Origin: Solirubrobacterales bacterium
GTDB lineage: Bacteria > Actinomycetota > Thermoleophilia > Solirubrobacterales > Solirubrobacteraceae
Assembly (NCBI GenBank): GCA_027314825.1
Contig: DAHVAB010000135.1
Coordinates: 1 to 6,929, forward strand
Direction of reading: 5' to 3'
DNA: 6,929 bases
Part shown: positions 5,719-6,929 of the stretch, piece by piece
Position numbering within the stretch: position 1 is the stretch's first letter
Layout of the letters: the number at the start of each line of letters is the position of its first letter
The notes under the pieces: model-generated
What the model saw: only the letters and a program-made list of their open reading frames with translations
The model's database searches: none
What the model was told of the DNA's origin: nothing
Translations under genes and position numbers: made by a program

Positions 5719-6929
5719 ATGCGTCTACGCTTCGCTCCATCTCCCACGGGCTCGCTGCACATCGGCGGCGCCCGCACCGCGCTGTTCAACTGGCTGCTGG
5801 CCAGGGGCTCGGGCGGCACGCTCGTGCTGCGGATCGAGGACACCGACCGCGAGCGCTCCACCCCGGAGAACGTCGAGCAGATCCTCGACGCGCTGCGGTG
5901 GCTGGAGCTCGACTGGGATGAGGGGCCGATCTTCCAGAGCGAGCGCTCCGAGCGCCACGCGGAGTTGCTGCAGCGGCTGCTGCAGGAGGGGCACGCCTAC
6001 CGCTCGACGGCCACCGGCGAGGATGTGAAGGCATACAAGCTGCAGCACGGCGCCCAGGCTGGCTTCAGGGGAGAGCCTGAGCCGGAGGGCGCCGTGCGGC
6101 TGCGGGTGCCCGATGGCGGGCAGACGATCGTCCACGACCTCATAAGGGGCGATACGAGCTTCGAGCACGCCCATCTCGACGATCCGGTGATCGCTCGCGC
6201 CGACGGCAGCGTGCTCTACAACTTCGCGGTCGCCGTCGACGACCTCGACGCCGGCATCACTCATGTGGTGCGGGGGGAGGATCACCTCTCCAACACCCCC
6301 AAGCAGCTGCTCGTCCTTCAGGCGCTCGGCGCGCCCAGCCCCACATACGCGCACCTGCCGCTGCTGCACGGCCCCGACGGCAAGAAGCTCTCCAAGCGCC
6401 ACGGCGCCGCCTCGGTGCAGGAGCTGCGCGACGCCGGCTACCTGCCGGAGGCCGTGCGCAACTACATAGCCCTGCTGGGCTGGGGGGCGGAGGACGACCA
6501 GACCATTCTCAGCACCCAGGAGCTGCAGCGCCAGTTCTCCCTGCAGCGGGTGAGCCGCAACCCGGCGCGGTTCGACGAGGTCAAGCTCGGCTGGATGAAC
6601 GGCATGTACGTGCGCGCGCTGGCGCCACAGCGCCTTGCGCAGCAGATCGAGGCATTCCTGGCCACGCGCGACCCGGCAGCGTCAGCGGCTATCTCGAAGG
6701 CCGGCACCGACCGGCTGCTCGCCGCGGTCGCGATCAGTCAGGAGAAGATCCACACGCTCGCCGACTTCTGGCCGCTCGCCGGCTTCATCTTCCAGCCTCC
6801 CGAGATGCAGGCCAAGGCGATGGAGCGCTGGCTGGGCGAGGACGGCAGGCGGATCGCCGCGGAGGCGTGCGGCGCGCTCGGCGCGATCGCGGAAGAGGAG
6901 TTCGACGAGCCCCATGTGCGAGAGGTGCT
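5719..6929 (+). CDS. gltX: Glutamyl-tRNA synthetase, 3'-partial
   Basis: This enzyme attaches glutamate to tRNA-Glu in the cytoplasm; in bacteria lacking GlnRS it can also charge tRNA-Gln for the GatCAB amidation route. 403 codons are present and the frame runs off the right edge, so part of the anticodon-binding domain is missing. The protein opens MRLRFAPSPTGSLHIGG, with the class I HIGH-type motif at 14-17. It continues with LRIEDTDRERSTPE, WLELDWDEGP, a Rossmann-fold block with DDPVIARADGS (154-164) and VVRGEDHLSNTPKQ (183-196), and the KMSKS-type motif KLSKR at 223-227. Helical C-terminal sequence follows from about 250. The region that holds the Cys-x-Cys zinc knuckle in E. coli GluRS is replaced by RSTAT (95-99) and a shortened loop, so the zinc site is absent. 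ATG 5719 is chosen because family similarity begins at residue 3; there is no clear ribosome-binding site, so translation may be leaderless or nearly so. Whether it discriminates tRNA-Glu from tRNA-Gln cannot be told from this part. Confidence 0.97.
   Translation, partial: MRLRFAPSPTGSLHIGGARTALFNWLLARGSGGTLVLRIEDTDRERSTPENVEQILDALRWLELDWDEGPIFQSERSERHAELLQRLLQEGHAYRSTATGEDVKAYKLQHGAQAGFRGEPEPEGAVRLRVPDGGQTIVHDLIRGDTSFEHAHLDDPVIARADGSVLYNFAVAVDDLDAGITHVVRGEDHLSNTPKQLLVLQALGAPSPTYAHLPLLHGPDGKKLSKRHGAASVQELRDAGYLPEAVRNYIALLGWGAEDDQTILSTQELQRQFSLQRVSRNPARFDEVKLGWMNGMYVRALAPQRLAQQIEAFLATRDPAASAAISKAGTDRLLAAVAISQEKIHTLADFWPLAGFIFQPPEMQAKAMERWLGEDGRRIAAEACGALGAIAEEEFDEPHVREV

Noticed and set aside
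5429..6028. 199-codon plus-strand frame crossing the nfo start, the spacer and the gltX start
   Set aside because: It covers the clear gltX N-terminus in the wrong frame and the nfo N-terminus in antisense; composition is low-complexity.
5725..6402. 225-codon minus-strand frame opposite gltX
   Set aside because: Antisense shadow of a gene with unmistakable GluRS motifs.

Overview
This is a gene-dense, very GC-rich window with GTG as well as ATG starts. The proteins read like those of a high-GC actinobacterium. My best guess is the class Thermoleophilia (Solirubrobacterales-like). The basis is remembered resemblance of the DnaE and GluRS sequences, in particular the short GluRS connective region and the 1216-residue DnaE1-type polymerase, so it is an inference and not a database result.

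Layout: (1) 5-1015, +, a protein of at least 336 residues with an Ala/Pro-rich N-terminus and two segments that look like SCP2-type lipid-binding domains; it may begin upstream of the window. (2) 1026-4676, +, dnaE, the alpha (polymerase) subunit of DNA polymerase III, complete. Its ribosome-binding site overlaps the stop codon of gene 1, so the two are probably co-transcribed and translationally coupled. (3) 4687-5553, -, nfo, endonuclease IV, complete, convergent with dnaE with only 10 bases between the stops. (4) 5554-5718, a 165-bp divergent spacer containing two families of short direct repeats. (5) 5719 to the right edge, +, gltX, glutamyl-tRNA synthetase, whose C-terminus lies outside the window. 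No tRNA, rRNA, CRISPR array, insertion sequence or phage gene is visible.

Functionally this is core information processing: chromosome replication (DnaE), repair of abasic sites (Nfo) and charging of tRNA-Glu (GltX), plus one accessory protein of uncertain role. I see no previously undescribed multi-gene system here. The observations that merit a second look are inside the housekeeping genes. The DnaE PHP domain keeps eight of the nine expected metal ligands but has proline in place of the TDHG histidine, and DnaE also has several substitutions at usually conserved polymerase-core positions. The nfo/gltX spacer carries direct repeats with periods of 18 and 33 bp, both multiples of three, in a frame that stays open upstream of nfo. 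GluRS lacks the cysteine pair of its zinc knuckle.
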